From positions 1-34,163 of IMG/VR virus record IMGVR_UViG_3300047375_000463: a stretch of 34,163 bases of DNA, one strand, 5' to 3'. The position numbers and the translations under genes are program-made. Below the pieces are notes generated by a model. It searched no databases. It was not told where the DNA came from and worked only from the letters and a program-made list of their open reading frames with translations. The stretch's first letter is position 1, and the number at the start of each line of letters is the position of its first letter. This document shows, piece by piece, positions 15,189 through 23,763 of the stretch. Source of the DNA: a virus.

Positions 15189-17690
15189 ATGTCTTTTTAT
15201 ACGAATGTAGATCGTCGTGGAAATAAAATATTATATCGCGGATATAACCATCAAGGTGTTCCGCAAACTTTAGAATATAAACTTGGTCTTGATAGAGGTA
15301 ATGACTATCGACCGGTATTGTATGTGCCCTCAAAAAGCCAAACCGAATGGCAAGCTCTTGATGGCAATTATGTAGAGCCTGTTTATTTTCATAACTATAA
15401 TGAAATGAAAGACTTTATTAAAAAGTATGAAAACGTAGATAGTTTTAAATGGTATGGTCAAGATAGAATTATTTGGCAGTTCATACAGAAAAAATTCCCT
15501 AAAGAACCTGAAGTAAATACCTCTCTTATTAACACTGTCTTTATGGATATTGAGGTTCATTCAGAAGATGGATTTCCTAATCCCGATGATGCACAATGGC
15601 CTGTGACTGCTATTGCTTTAAAGTCTTCGAAAGAAGGAGTGTATCGTGTATGGGGCTGCGGTGAGTATGACAAAGAAAAATCACCGCACACACATCTTAA
15701 TATTCGATATATTCGTTGCGAAGATGAATATGCTTTACTTGAATCATTTATGGCATATTGGACGTCAGCGTATCCTGAAGTAATTACAGGCTGGAATGTC
15801 CGCGGCTTTGATATTCCATATCTTGTTAATCGTATAAAACATTTATTCGGTGAACACATTGCTTGTTTGCTTTCACCGTGGTATAAGCAATTTAAAGACT
15901 GGGCTATTCGCGACAAGACTGTAGCGTTTAAAATGAAGACTATGAAAACCTATCAAATTGCAGGTATTTCACAGCTCGATTACATGGATCTTTTCCAAAA
16001 GTTTGGCTATAGCTACGGCCCTCAAGAATCTTATTCACTTAATCATATCTCACATGTCGTGCTTGGCGAAAGTAAGATGTCATATGAAGAACATGGTAGC
16101 CTGCGTAATCTCTACAAAGATGACTACCAACTCTATATTGATTATAATATTAAAGATGTTGAACTTGTAGAAAAGCTTGATACTAAACTTGATCTATTGA
16201 ATCTTGTCTTTACAATGGCTTACAAAGCTGGTGTTAATTATGGCGATACATTTGGTACTACAGCAATATGGGATTCTATTGTGTATCGCGAACTGTCAAA
16301 AAGAAAAGTTATAATTCCCGGTCCACCTGACCGTCGTGATCGTGAAGGCGCATATACCAAGTTCGAAGGTGGCTATGTAAAAGAACCACAAGTCGGCGCA
16401 CATGACTGGGTAGTTTCCTTTGATTTGAATTCTTTGTATCCAAATATTATTGCGCAATGGAATATGTCACCTGAAACTATTGTAATGAATGGAGATAATC
16501 TATCTCGTTCGGCAAAAGCTGGCGTATCATTTAATAACAATCGCGAAGGTGTATTCCCTATGCTTGTTAAGCAGTACTACGATGATCGTAAAACTGCTAA
16601 GAAAGAAATGATTGAATGGCAAAAGAAACAACAGAAAGAAGGTACAAGTGTTGAGATCGAAAAACAAATTGCTTCATTAAACAATAGACAAATGGCAATT
16701 AAGATCTTAATGAACTCTCTGTTCGGTGCTATGGGTAATAAGTGGTTCCGTTATTTTGACCTTCGAGTTGCAGAAGGTATTACTCTTACCGGTCAACATG
16801 TCATTAAGACCTGTGAAAAGGTAGTAAATGATGAAATGAATAAACTACTCGGAACTCAAGATGATTTTGTAATTGCTATTGATACAGATTCAATCTATGT
16901 TAACTTCTCAAAATTTGTACAGAAGTTTCAGCCAAAAGAACCTGTAAAGTTCCTTGATGAATCGTGTCAGAATCACTTCCAAAAAATCCTCGACGGTGCT
17001 ATGGAAAAACTCTTCAAAGATATGAATTGTTTCGAAAATCGTATGGTCATGGAACGTGAGGTGATTGCTGATCGTGGTATCTGGACTGCAAAGAAAAGAT
17101 ATATTTTGAATGTGCACAACTCTGAAGGCGTGCAGTACGAAGAACCAAAACTCAAGATTATGGGTATTGAAGCAATCAAGTCTTCTACACCTACAATATG
17201 TCGTGCTAAGTTCAAAGAGATATTTAAAGTTATTATTTCTGGTACAGAAGAAGATGTACAGCAATATATCTTAAAGTTCAAACAAGAATTTAAACAACTT
17301 CCTGCAGAAGAAGTTGCCTTTCCACGTGGTGTGACTAATCTTACAGAATGGCGTGATAAGAAAACAGTCTATAAGAAAGGCACTCCTATTCACGCGCGTG
17401 GTGCCATACTTTATAATAACATTCTTAAAGAAAGCAATCTCACAAATAAGTACGAATCGATTAGTAATGGTGATAAGATAAAGTTTATCTATCTGCGATT
17501 ACCAAACCATCTCAAAGAGAACGTTGTATCTTTTCCAGTTGTAGGTCTACCACGAGAATTCAAATTAGATCAATATATCGATTACGATAAACAATTCGAG
17601 AAAACTTTTCTTGATCCTCTAAAAATAATCCTTAATGCGGTTGGTTGGAATGCAGAAGAGCAAGCAACGTTGGAAGCTTTTTTTGGATAA
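15189..17690 (+). CDS. 43: gp43 family B DNA polymerase
   Basis: 833 aa (T4 gp43: 898). Proofreading exonuclease motifs are [10 protein letters not shown] (about residue 118) and [15 protein letters not shown]. Polymerase motif A is [15 protein letters not shown] (about 410), motif B the K..NS.FG stretch ([14 protein letters not shown]), and motif C DTDSIY (about 566). KKRYILNV is the KKRY motif after motif C. This is the replicative polymerase, working with the gp45 clamp. It is transcribed alone from its own promoter; strong GGAGG before the ATG. RegA probably controls its translation, as in T4, but I did not identify an operator. Confidence 0.96.
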   Translation: MSFYTNVDRRGNKILYRGYNHQGVPQTLEYKLGLDRGNDYRPVLYVPSKSQTEWQALDGNYVEPVYFHNYNEMKDFIKKYENVDSFKWYGQDRIIWQFIQKKFPKEPEVNTSLINTVFMDIEVHSEDGFPNPDDAQWPVTAIALKSSKEGVYRVWGCGEYDKEKSPHTHLNIRYIRCEDEYALLESFMAYWTSAYPEVITGWNVRGFDIPYLVNRIKHLFGEHIACLLSPWYKQFKDWAIRDKTVAFKMKTMKTYQIAGISQLDYMDLFQKFGYSYGPQESYSLNHISHVVLGESKMSYEEHGSLRNLYKDDYQLYIDYNIKDVELVEKLDTKLDLLNLVFTMAYKAGVNYGDTFGTTAIWDSIVYRELSKRKVIIPGPPDRRDREGAYTKFEGGYVKEPQVGAHDWVVSFDLNSLYPNIIAQWNMSPETIVMNGDNLSRSAKAGVSFNNNREGVFPMLVKQYYDDRKTAKKEMIEWQKKQQKEGTSVEIEKQIASLNNRQMAIKILMNSLFGAMGNKWFRYFDLRVAEGITLTGQHVIKTCEKVVNDEMNKLLGTQDDFVIAIDTDSIYVNFSKFVQKFQPKEPVKFLDESCQNHFQKILDGAMEKLFKDMNCFENRMVMEREVIADRGIWTAKKRYILNVHNSEGVQYEEPKLKIMGIEAIKSSTPTICRAKFKEIFKVIISGTEEDVQQYILKFKQEFKQLPAEEVAFPRGVTNLTEWRDKKTVYKKGTPIHARGAILYNNILKESNLTNKYESISNGDKIKFIYLRLPNHLKENVVSFPVVGLPREFKLDQYIDYDKQFEKTFLDPLKIILNAVGWNAEEQATLEAFFG

Positions 17691-17695
17691 AGTAG

Positions 17696-17724
17696 TGTAC
17701 ATTCACTATAATATGTGTTATAAT
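17696..17724 (+). promoter_or_regulatory. Promoter upstream of the MazG-like gene
   Basis: TGTACA (17696-17701), 17-nt spacer ending TGTGT, TATAAT (17719-17724), in the 53-nt gap after gp43. Confidence 0.83.
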
Positions 17725-17743
17725 TATAAAAATGGAGATATAA

Positions 17744-18163
17744 ATGTCAGAAAATTGGGTACAAGATATTAATGATATGCATCGTAAATTCGGTGTACAC
17801 ACGTGGATGTCAGAACAGCTCGTAGCGGGCGACAAAGAAAAACTACAGAAGTTTCTTGAGTTTAGAATTAAATTCTTACAAGAAGAATTAAGTGAAACTG
17901 CTAAAGCTGTTAATGAAAAAGATCCTGAAGAAATCGTTGACGGTTTAATTGATTTATGTGTTGTCGCTATCGGCACACTAGATGCGTTTGGAATTGATGC
18001 TTACAAAGCATGGGATGAGATACATAATGCAAATATGTCTAAAGAACCAGGAGTTAAAGAGTCACGTCCTAACCCACTCGGACTACCAGATCTCATCAAG
18101 CCTGAAGGTTGGAAAGGTCCAGAGCACGGCGGAAACTATGGATATCTCACTAACAGTATTTAA
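17744..18163 (+). CDS. MazG-type nucleotide pyrophosphohydrolase
   Basis: 139 aa all-alpha NTP pyrophosphohydrolase. The metal-binding signature EExxE (residues 47-51, QEELSE) is followed by ExxD (63-66, EIVD) with a further D70. MazG-family enzymes cut nucleoside triphosphates to monophosphates. In a phage that makes hydroxymethyl-dCMP, this enzyme could act as the dCTP-removing activity that T4 supplies with gp56; that is an inference. The alternative is the (p)ppGpp- or NTP-tuning role proposed for other marine phage MazG proteins. The 3' end overlaps the next gene by 26 nt. Confidence 0.82.
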   Translation: MSENWVQDINDMHRKFGVHTWMSEQLVAGDKEKLQKFLEFRIKFLQEELSETAKAVNEKDPEEIVDGLIDLCVVAIGTLDAFGIDAYKAWDEIHNANMSKEPGVKESRPNPLGLPDLIKPEGWKGPEHGGNYGYLTNSI

Positions 18164-19067
18164 TTCAATATTTGATAATAAAACTGATAAAGGTTTAGAC
18201 CTTGATAATTTTGATGCGTTCGAAAAGTTTCTTTATAAATTATCTGAGATAGAAAAAAAATCTAAGAAAGATGCTGTACTCATATCTCCAGCAACTTACC
18301 AGCCTGACACCACTCGAGCAAATGCAAATGTTATCGATTGGGCAGGCTGGTGTTGCGTAGATGTTGATGAATACAAACCTAACGGAGATTTGCAAGATGA
18401 CTTATGTAATCGTTTTTCTAGTTATCGCTTCGTCTGCTATAGCACTGCTAGCAGTACACTGGATTCGCCTAAGTTCAGAATGGTGTTCCCTTTGCGAGAA
18501 CGACTTGGAAGTGACAGAATCAGACATTTCTGGCATTCTCTTAACACAGAACTCGGAGAACTGGGTGACATCCAAACTAAAGACTTATCACGCATGTACT
18601 ACATCCCTGCGAAATATTCTGGCGCTTTCAACTTTATTTTCAGTCATGATGGCGACCCACTTGATCCTACAGATCTTATGAGGAAACATCCATATGCCGA
18701 AAAAGCCAACCTCAATAACTTCTTCGACAGACTCCCAGATGGATTACAAAAACAAATCATTGAACATAGAAAAGGACAAATGGATAACACTCACGTGGTG
18801 TGGACGTCCTATCGTGACTGTCCCTTCTTCCCTCGTAAACTCGAAGCGGAATACAGACTCATAAATAATACTGGTTGGTATCATAAGATGTATCAAATTA
18901 TGGTTGCAGTTGCTGGTAATGCGGTAAAACGTAAATATCCTATTACATCAAATGAAATTGCTAAGATGTGTCAAGAGCTTGATATGGAAACTGGTAATTG
19001 GTATAAGAATCGTCCACTCGATAAAGAAGCAGATCGTGCTCTCGAATACGTATACAAAAATATGTAA
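18138..19067 (+). CDS. Putative primase of archaeo-eukaryotic (Prim-Pol) type
   Basis: 309 aa from ATG 18138, inside the end of the MazG-like gene. The pattern 'WCCVDVDEY', then a serine-rich strand 'FVCYSTASST', 'PKFRMVFPL', and 'LSRMYYIPAKYSG' fits the D-x-D and 'YST.S....P.fR...PL......R..Y.P' layout of phage/plasmid AEP-family primases. No Toprim (T4 gp61 type) motif is visible. A primase is needed next to gp41 and gp43, and no gp61-like gene is in this window. Family assignment is from pattern only; the alternative is an unrelated replication accessory protein. Confidence 0.5.
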   Translation: MDISLTVFNSIFDNKTDKGLDLDNFDAFEKFLYKLSEIEKKSKKDAVLISPATYQPDTTRANANVIDWAGWCCVDVDEYKPNGDLQDDLCNRFSSYRFVCYSTASSTLDSPKFRMVFPLRERLGSDRIRHFWHSLNTELGELGDIQTKDLSRMYYIPAKYSGAFNFIFSHDGDPLDPTDLMRKHPYAEKANLNNFFDRLPDGLQKQIIEHRKGQMDNTHVVWTSYRDCPFFPRKLEAEYRLINNTGWYHKMYQIMVAVAGNAVKRKYPITSNEIAKMCQELDMETGNWYKNRPLDKEADRALEYVYKNM

Positions 19068-19075
19068 AAAAACTA

Positions 19076-19104
19076 TTTACTTTTATGGAAAAATAGTATA
19101 TAAT
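19076..19104 (+). promoter_or_regulatory. Promoter of the nucleotide-modification operon
   Basis: TTTACT (19076-19081), 17 nt, TATAAT (19099-19104); GGAG and ATG 19128 follow. Confidence 0.82.
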
Positions 19105-19127
19105 AGATCTATAAAATGGAGTAATAA

Positions 19128-19490
19128 ATGAAAGAATCTCTTAAATTTCTTCAGCGCTGTGCTGAAATACAAGTCAAAAAATCTAATGACTATCAAAATC
19201 CAAATTCACGTGTAAAGCAAGCTGATTACTATCCACGCGGTTGTGCTACTCTTCTTGATACAATGTATGCTAAAGTTCTTCGTATGCAGTCTGTACTCGA
19301 AGCTATGGAACATGATCCTGACTATGAACAAAACTTTGAATCACTCGAAGATTCATGTGTCGATCTTGCTAACTATGCTTCTTTCTTTGCTGCTTATATG
19401 AATCAAGGTATTGAAGGTCAAGATGGTACTCGTGATATGTTAAACCGACCAGCAAAATTTGAGGTAACTCTTGATGAAACTAGCGATTGA
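19128..19490 (+). CDS. Nmad1/DUF1599-like protein (nucleotide-modification associated)
   Basis: 120 aa all-alpha protein. The pattern 'KKSNDYQNPNSRVKQADYY', '.LLDTMYAKVLRMQSVLE', 'NFESLEDSCVDLANYASFF' looks like the DUF1599 family, which has been named nucleotide modification associated domain 1. The assignment is from memory of the family pattern and not from a search. It fits the context: the same operon holds a cupin, a cytidylyltransferase-like protein, dCMP hydroxymethylase and dCMP deaminase. Exact biochemical role is unknown. GGAG sits 6 nt before the ATG. The 3' end overlaps the cupin by 17 nt. Confidence 0.6.
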   Translation: MKESLKFLQRCAEIQVKKSNDYQNPNSRVKQADYYPRGCATLLDTMYAKVLRMQSVLEAMEHDPDYEQNFESLEDSCVDLANYASFFAAYMNQGIEGQDGTRDMLNRPAKFEVTLDETSD

Positions 19491-19800
19491 TGATATTGGT
19501 GGCGAGGTTGTTAAAGAAGATGACCGCTACATTGTAAAAGATAATAAGTTACTTAATAATCTTGTTGTAAGTAGCACTAAGCTTAAGCCAAAGAAAAGTA
19601 CTTCAGGTCATAGCCATGCTGGCCAAGAAGAAGTGTATTACTTTGTCAAAGGTTCTGGTAAAATGGAACTGGATGACAAAACTGTTAATGTTAAAGTCGG
19701 TGATGTAGTTCTTATTGAAGATGGTGTATTCCATCGCGTGCATGCAGGCCCGTACGGATGTTACTTTGTTTGTGTATTTGATGGACGGAGAACACATTGA
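19474..19800 (+). CDS. Cupin-fold protein
   Basis: 108 aa single-domain cupin. Motif 1 is GHSHAGQEEVYYFVKGSGKM, with probable metal ligands H46, H48 and E52/E53; motif 2 is GDVVLIEDGVFHRVHA with H87 or H90. ATG 19474 has GAGG 9 nt upstream and is preferred over TTG 19471. Small cupins can be sugar isomerases/epimerases, dioxygenases or binding proteins, so the reaction is open. Its location beside the cytidylyltransferase-like gene may point to sugar or polyol handling. It ends in a TTGA overlap with the next gene. Confidence 0.78.
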   Translation: MKLAIDDIGGEVVKEDDRYIVKDNKLLNNLVVSSTKLKPKKSTSGHSHAGQEEVYYFVKGSGKMELDDKTVNVKVGDVVLIEDGVFHRVHAGPYGCYFVCVFDGRRTH

Positions 19801-20219
19801 AAGTAGGATTTACTGCATCAACATTTGATTTACTTCATGCTGGTCATATTACTATGCTTCGTGAAGCAAAGGCTCAATGTGATTATCTTATTTGCGCACT
19901 TCAAGTAGATCCAACTTTAGATCGCGCTGAAAAGAATGCGCCAGTTCAAACCATAGTAGAAAGACAGGCACAACTTTCTGCGGTAAAATATGTTGATGAA
20001 GTACTTATTTATTGTACAGAAGCTGATTTACTTGATATAATAAACATGTATCCAATTGATGTACGGATACTCGGTGAAGAATACAGGCAAAAAGATTTTA
20101 CCGGTAAAGATGAATGTCGTAATCGTGGCATTGAATTATATTTCAATAAGAGAGATCACAGGTTTTCATCAAGCGATCTAAGAGGAAGAGTGGCAAATGC
20201 AAATGCAAACAGTGAATGA
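19797..20219 (+). CDS. Cytidylyltransferase-like nucleotidyltransferase (TagD/RfaE-N type)
   Basis: 140 aa. The HxGH nucleotide-binding motif is in FDLLHAGH (H14, H17). The rest follows the glycerol-3-phosphate cytidylyltransferase pattern: VDPTLDRAEKNAPVQTIVERQAQL, YVDEVLIY, DVRILGEEY and an SSSDLRGR end corresponding to the S-T/S-T-x-I/L-R motif. It probably couples CTP or ATP to a small phosphorylated sugar or polyol. Start TTG 19797 overlaps the upstream stop (TTGA), with GGAG 8 nt upstream; no in-frame ATG lies close. Substrate unknown. Confidence 0.8.
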   Translation: MKVGFTASTFDLLHAGHITMLREAKAQCDYLICALQVDPTLDRAEKNAPVQTIVERQAQLSAVKYVDEVLIYCTEADLLDIINMYPIDVRILGEEYRQKDFTGKDECRNRGIELYFNKRDHRFSSSDLRGRVANANANSE

Positions 20220-20859
20220 TATTAGAAAACATTTTATTGGAGAATTAAATGACGGAGCCTTTACAACAGACAAAACCGGTCAAAATACGATCGAACTACT
20301 TGGCGCTTCATTTATCGCAGACGAACCCGCAATCTTTGGAACTCCAAACCAAGAATACATTAATCGAGAAATTGATTGGTATATTTCTGCTTCTACTAAC
20401 ATTCACGATATTTATGACAGGGGGACTGCTCCTCCTGAAGCATGGCAATACGCTGCTGACAATCATGGGAACATAAATTCTAATTACGGTTATTTGATTT
20501 TCAGTGATATATATTATAGGCAGTACGATAATGTGCTAACAGAATTACTTGAAAACCCTGATTCTCGTAGAGCATCAATGATATATCAAAGGCCATCTAT
20601 ATGGACAGAGTATAATGAAAATGGTAAAAGTGATTTTATATGCACTAATGCTGTCACTTATTATATTCGCAATGATGAACTACAGTCAGTGGTCCAAATG
20701 CGGTCAAACGATGTCGTGTATGGATACAAAAATGACTATGCTTGGCAGCAATATGTTTTAACTACACTTGCCAAAGATCTTGGTATTCAACCAGGATTTA
20801 TTACTTGGCAAGTACAAAACCTCCACGTTTACGAAAGGCATTTTAATCTTGTCAAGTAA
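20197..20859 (+). CDS. 42: Deoxycytidylate (dCMP) hydroxymethylase, gp42
   Basis: 220 aa (T4 gp42: 246), thymidylate-synthase fold. It tracks T4 gp42 throughout: GASFIADEPAIFGTPN, GNINSNYGY, NPDSRRASMIY, SDFICTNAV, VQMRSNDVVYGYKNDYAW, HVYERHF. The catalytic Cys is C149 and D180 (in KNDYAW) takes the place of the Asn of thymidylate synthase, the change that gives cytosine specificity (C148 and D179 in T4). It makes 5-hydroxymethyl-dCMP from dCMP and methylene-tetrahydrofolate, so phage DNA is expected to contain hydroxymethylcytosine. A second ATG at 20203 is also possible. It overlaps both neighbours. Confidence 0.93.
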   Translation: MQMQTVNDIRKHFIGELNDGAFTTDKTGQNTIELLGASFIADEPAIFGTPNQEYINREIDWYISASTNIHDIYDRGTAPPEAWQYAADNHGNINSNYGYLIFSDIYYRQYDNVLTELLENPDSRRASMIYQRPSIWTEYNENGKSDFICTNAVTYYIRNDELQSVVQMRSNDVVYGYKNDYAWQQYVLTTLAKDLGIQPGFITWQVQNLHVYERHFNLVK

Positions 20860-21310
20860 ATGGGATATTAGATATCTTCAATTAGCCGAGAACATTGCTT
20901 CTTGGTCAAAAGATCCTTCAACTCAAATCGGCGCAATTGCTGTTGGAACCAAAGGGCAAGTATTGGCTCAAGGTTACAACGGCTTTCCACGTGGAGTTGA
21001 GGATAGAGTAGAATATTATGAAGATCGTGAGACTAAATATAAGTATGTCGTTCATGCAGAAATGAATGTCATATATAATGCTACATATAACGGTGTTTCT
21101 TTAGATGGCGCCACACTATATGTAACTGGCTTGCCAGTCTGTTCTGACTGCGCAAAGGGTGTAATACAGGTCGGCATTAAAAGAGTTGTCATGAAAGAAC
21201 AGAATATTCCGCCTAAGTGGATAGAATCTTGGAAGACAACCGCAGGTATGTTCGATCAAGCAAAAATAAATTGGGAGTTTATAAATGTCACAGATTCAAG
21301 AACGTCATGA
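20849..21310 (+). CDS. cd: Deoxycytidylate deaminase
   Basis: 153 aa from TTG 20849; the longer upstream frame would overlap gp42 far inside and has no support. Zinc and catalytic motif: HAE (H69-E71) in VVHAEMN and the PxCxxC pair as PVCSDC (C98, C101). STQIGAIAV and NGFPRGVED match the T4-type dCMP deaminase N-terminus. It converts dCMP to dUMP for dTTP synthesis, consistent with thyX downstream and competing with gp42 for dCMP. The TTG start overlaps the end of gp42 by 11 nt. Confidence 0.88.
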   Translation: MSSKWDIRYLQLAENIASWSKDPSTQIGAIAVGTKGQVLAQGYNGFPRGVEDRVEYYEDRETKYKYVVHAEMNVIYNATYNGVSLDGATLYVTGLPVCSDCAKGVIQVGIKRVVMKEQNIPPKWIESWKTTAGMFDQAKINWEFINVTDSRTS

Positions 21311-21494
21311 AGATTACATGAAACGTCGTTTGCGTGAAGAAGGTATTGGTGTCAATACAGAATACACCAATATGAGGCTTACAAAAGAAATTGAAGAACT
21401 TAAAAATAGAATCAAAACACTTGAAACTGATATGGCATATACAGCGTATGCAACTAGCCCAGAAGAACAACGGATATATGATTTAAAGAAATAA
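21285..21494 (+). CDS. Small coiled-coil protein of unknown function
   Basis: 69 aa, ATG 21285 with GGGAG about 8 nt upstream, overlapping the deaminase end by 26 nt. Strongly charged; the middle (LTKEIEELKNRIKTLETDM) has a heptad pattern typical of a short coiled coil. No recognised domain. It is the last gene of the modification operon. Confidence 0.65.
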   Translation: MSQIQERHEDYMKRRLREEGIGVNTEYTNMRLTKEIEELKNRIKTLETDMAYTAYATSPEEQRIYDLKK

Positions 21495-21501
21495 GCATAT
21501 T

Positions 21502-21578
21502 CCCAGACATGCAGCTGGGTGCATAGGATGAATAACTATACACCTTAGCTTGCCCGCGTACGTCTGGCTCAGACTACG
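21502..21578. other. Two small hairpins in intergenic region
   Basis: CCCAG (21502-21506) pairs with CTGGG (21515-21519) over an 8-nt loop. CGTA-c-GTCTG (21557-21566) pairs with CAGAC-TACG (21570-21578) over a GCT loop, 9 bp with one bulge. A near-late-promoter TATAAATG follows at about 21580. The 239-nt gap has no ORF with a ribosome-binding site. A structured RNA or leader is possible; no known family matched. Confidence 0.4.
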
Positions 21579-21594
21579 TATAAATGCTAAAACA

Positions 21595-21650
21595 TAATTA
21601 CCATGTAGTTTAAAACTGAGATATAATATTTCAGAACTACATGGTAATTA
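21595..21650. repeat. Perfect 16-bp inverted repeat, probable terminator or structured RNA
   Basis: The 16 bases at 21595-21610 are the exact reverse complement of 21635-21650. The 24-nt loop itself contains CTGA/TCAG (21616-21619, 21631-21634). It lies between the modification operon and the promoter of the glycosyltransferase operon (21676), where a terminator would be expected, but no clear T-run follows. Confidence 0.6.
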
Positions 21651-21675
21651 GTAATAATATTATGCAAAATAACTG

Positions 21676-21704
21676 TTTACTTTTTACTTCGTTTAGTTTA
21701 TAAT
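21676..21704 (+). promoter_or_regulatory. Promoter of the glycosyltransferase/Glf operon
   Basis: TTTACT (21676-21681), 17 nt, TATAAT (21699-21704). AGGAG and ATG 21734 follow. Confidence 0.83.
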
Positions 21705-21733
21705 ATACTTATAAATCAGGAGAACACTATATT

Positions 21734-22750
21734 ATGAAAATATTGATTACTGGCATGAATAAGCAACAGTGTACTGAGAACTTTTACAAAACTTCTCAAC
21801 TGAAGGTTATGCCATCTCACCTTTCTTTGATTGCATGTCTACGAGACATGGGTCATACAGTAGAACAACGTATTGTCACGATTGGTGAAGATCTATCTGA
21901 ATATGATAGAATCATTTGTTACATCCATAACCCATCCGGTTTTGCAGGATTTGTCTATAATGGGTTGTGGCTAATCAATGAATATCCGGAATGTATTCTT
22001 GCTTTTGATGATTGGCAAACAGATAGTATCTACAAAGGTTTGACTGCACTCGAAGATCCTGAGAAACTCTTTAGACCATATGTCAAAGATGGTCATAAGC
22101 ATGTACCAGATAATATTGAAGATTATCAAAAGCAATTGCTAAGTGGTATTGAGATAGTAAAATCGAAGAAAAACAAAATGTTGATTAGTGCTTTTGCTGG
22201 TGGTAATCTTAATTTGTTAATTGACTATCCGAAGGAACTTATGTTCTCTTTTAATCCAAATCCATATCATATTAATCTTTCCTCTAATTTTAATTCACTC
22301 TTCGAAGAAAAGCAAAAAGTATTTAACTTTGCTGGTCTGATTCAAGACAAAACAAAGAAGTGGTTGAAAGCACAGAACATTGGTGATTGGCCACTTAAGA
22401 AATACGGTTCACGTAAAGATGGTCAGGATCGGGTAATCGAACCAGAAATGGTTAATATCTATGGTCAACAATGGGGTATCCTTATGCCAGGTTATTTCCA
22501 TGCGGGATCTGGTTGGTGGAGAGCAAGACCTCTACAGGTTGCAGACAGTGGATCGATCCTTATTGGTGATTGGAAAGAAATGGTACTCTATTATGACGAT
22601 GATGACCTTGCTTCTTTGAAAGCATCTGATGTAATTATGATGTCAGATAAACAACTTGAAGACGTGGCAGCCGCCCAAAAAGAAGCCATATATACTACTC
22701 ACCCGCTCGATAAGAGCGTAACTCAAGAAGAACTAGGGAGAGTATTATGA
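21734..22750 (+). CDS. GT-B-like glycosyltransferase, possible DNA (hydroxymethylcytosine) glycosyltransferase
   Basis: 338 aa. The start ILITGMNKQQCTENF with 'SHLSLIACLRDMGHTVEQR' and 'SEYDRIICYIHNPSGF' resembles the N-terminal Rossmann half of T4 beta-glucosyltransferase in layout. The C-terminal half has GWWRARPLQVADSGSILIGDW (about 260-280), like the 'R.WE.MAS.AVML' donor-binding segment of GT-B enzymes. Similarity is patterned and weak, so the acceptor is not certain. Context supports DNA: the phage has gp42, and this gene is the first of a three-gene operon with UDP-galactopyranose mutase and an epimerase. The alternative is a cell-surface or virion glycan enzyme. Confidence 0.55.
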   Translation: MKILITGMNKQQCTENFYKTSQLKVMPSHLSLIACLRDMGHTVEQRIVTIGEDLSEYDRIICYIHNPSGFAGFVYNGLWLINEYPECILAFDDWQTDSIYKGLTALEDPEKLFRPYVKDGHKHVPDNIEDYQKQLLSGIEIVKSKKNKMLISAFAGGNLNLLIDYPKELMFSFNPNPYHINLSSNFNSLFEEKQKVFNFAGLIQDKTKKWLKAQNIGDWPLKKYGSRKDGQDRVIEPEMVNIYGQQWGILMPGYFHAGSGWWRARPLQVADSGSILIGDWKEMVLYYDDDDLASLKASDVIMMSDKQLEDVAAAQKEAIYTTHPLDKSVTQEELGRVL

Positions 22751-23763
22751 AATGCTTAATAGTTGGTGCTGGATTTGCTGGTGCTACAATTGCGCGAATG
22801 CTTGCAGACGCAGGTCATAAAGCGGTTGTGATAGATAAAAGAGATCATATTGCCGGCAATGCCTATGATTATGAGAATGAATATGGAATCCGTATACACA
22901 AATATGGACCACATTTGTTTCATACTAACAATAAGAAAGTATATGATTTTGTAAGTCAATTTACTGAATGGGTAGATTACAAACATAAAGTCAAAGCGCA
23001 ATTAAGTGACGGTCAATACGTTACTTTGCCTGTTAATAAAGAAACAAAAGAAATTGTTGGCGAAGAAAATGTTATAGATATATTTTTCAGACCGTATACC
23101 TACAAAATGTGGGGTAAAACAATCGAAGAACTAGATCCAAGTATTCTAAAAAGAGTACCAGTTCGAGACGATGATAATGAATACTATTTTCCAAATGATG
23201 AGTATCAATGTTTGCCAAAAAACGGTTACACAGATTTGATTAAGAACATGCTCGATCATGAAAACATTGAAGTCATGCTTAATACTTCATGGGCTGATAG
23301 ACACAAAGTTTACGATGACTATTCACATTGTTTTAATAGCATGCCCATTGATGAATACTTTAAATTTAGATACGGAGAATTGCCATATCGTTCTATTAAA
23401 TTCCATGATGTGACGTTACCTATGAAAAAGGTATTGCCTACAGGCACTGTTAATTTTACTCATGATGGGCCATATACTCGAGTGACTGAATGGAAAAATT
23501 TGCCGTGTCACGGAGACACTGATAAATATACCACTCTTACTTATGAAGAGCCATGTGATTACCAAGATAATAATATGGAAAGATATTATCCTGTCAAAGA
23601 TGTTGATGGCGAAAACAGAAAAATTTACGAAAAGTATAAAAACATTGTAGAAGAGAATATGACATTTATTGGTAGATGTGGTCAGTATGTCTACGTAGAT
23701 ATGCATCAGGCAATTAACTCTTCAATGGTAACAGCAGAAAAATTTCTAAAGGAAAACAAATGA
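22747..23763 (+). CDS. glf: UDP-galactopyranose mutase
   Basis: 338 aa flavoprotein. FAD-binding GxGxxG motif at residues 7-12 (VGAGFAGATIAR), then VIDKRDHIAGNAYDY, and the family motif GPHLFHT near residue 55. Later FRPYTYKMWGKTIEELDPSIL and RVPVRDDDNEYYFPNDEYQ, and the C-terminal GRCGQYVYVDMHQAI (arginine and tyrosine residues that bind the UDP-sugar) are typical of Glf. It interconverts UDP-galactopyranose and UDP-galactofuranose. It starts in an ATGA overlap with the glycosyltransferase, with GGGAG upstream, and ends in an ATGA overlap with the epimerase. Rare in phages to my knowledge. Confidence 0.9.
   Translation: MKCLIVGAGFAGATIARMLADAGHKAVVIDKRDHIAGNAYDYENEYGIRIHKYGPHLFHTNNKKVYDFVSQFTEWVDYKHKVKAQLSDGQYVTLPVNKETKEIVGEENVIDIFFRPYTYKMWGKTIEELDPSILKRVPVRDDDNEYYFPNDEYQCLPKNGYTDLIKNMLDHENIEVMLNTSWADRHKVYDDYSHCFNSMPIDEYFKFRYGELPYRSIKFHDVTLPMKKVLPTGTVNFTHDGPYTRVTEWKNLPCHGDTDKYTTLTYEEPCDYQDNNMERYYPVKDVDGENRKIYEKYKNIVEENMTFIGRCGQYVYVDMHQAINSSMVTAEKFLKENK

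Noticed and set aside
16134-16150. TATAAT inside gp43 as a promoter
   Set aside because: No T(G/T)TAC box 17 nt upstream; similar isolated TATAAT hexamers occur by chance in AT-rich DNA (for example near 11055, 20609, 27302, 30950).
17982-18137. N-terminal extension of the primase-like gene
   Set aside because: Overlaps the MazG-like gene deeply; ATG 18138 gives a sensible start.
21502-21578. tRNA gene in the structured intergenic region
   Set aside because: No cloverleaf with anticodon arm, T-arm and acceptor pairing could be folded by eye; hairpins do not fit a tRNA.
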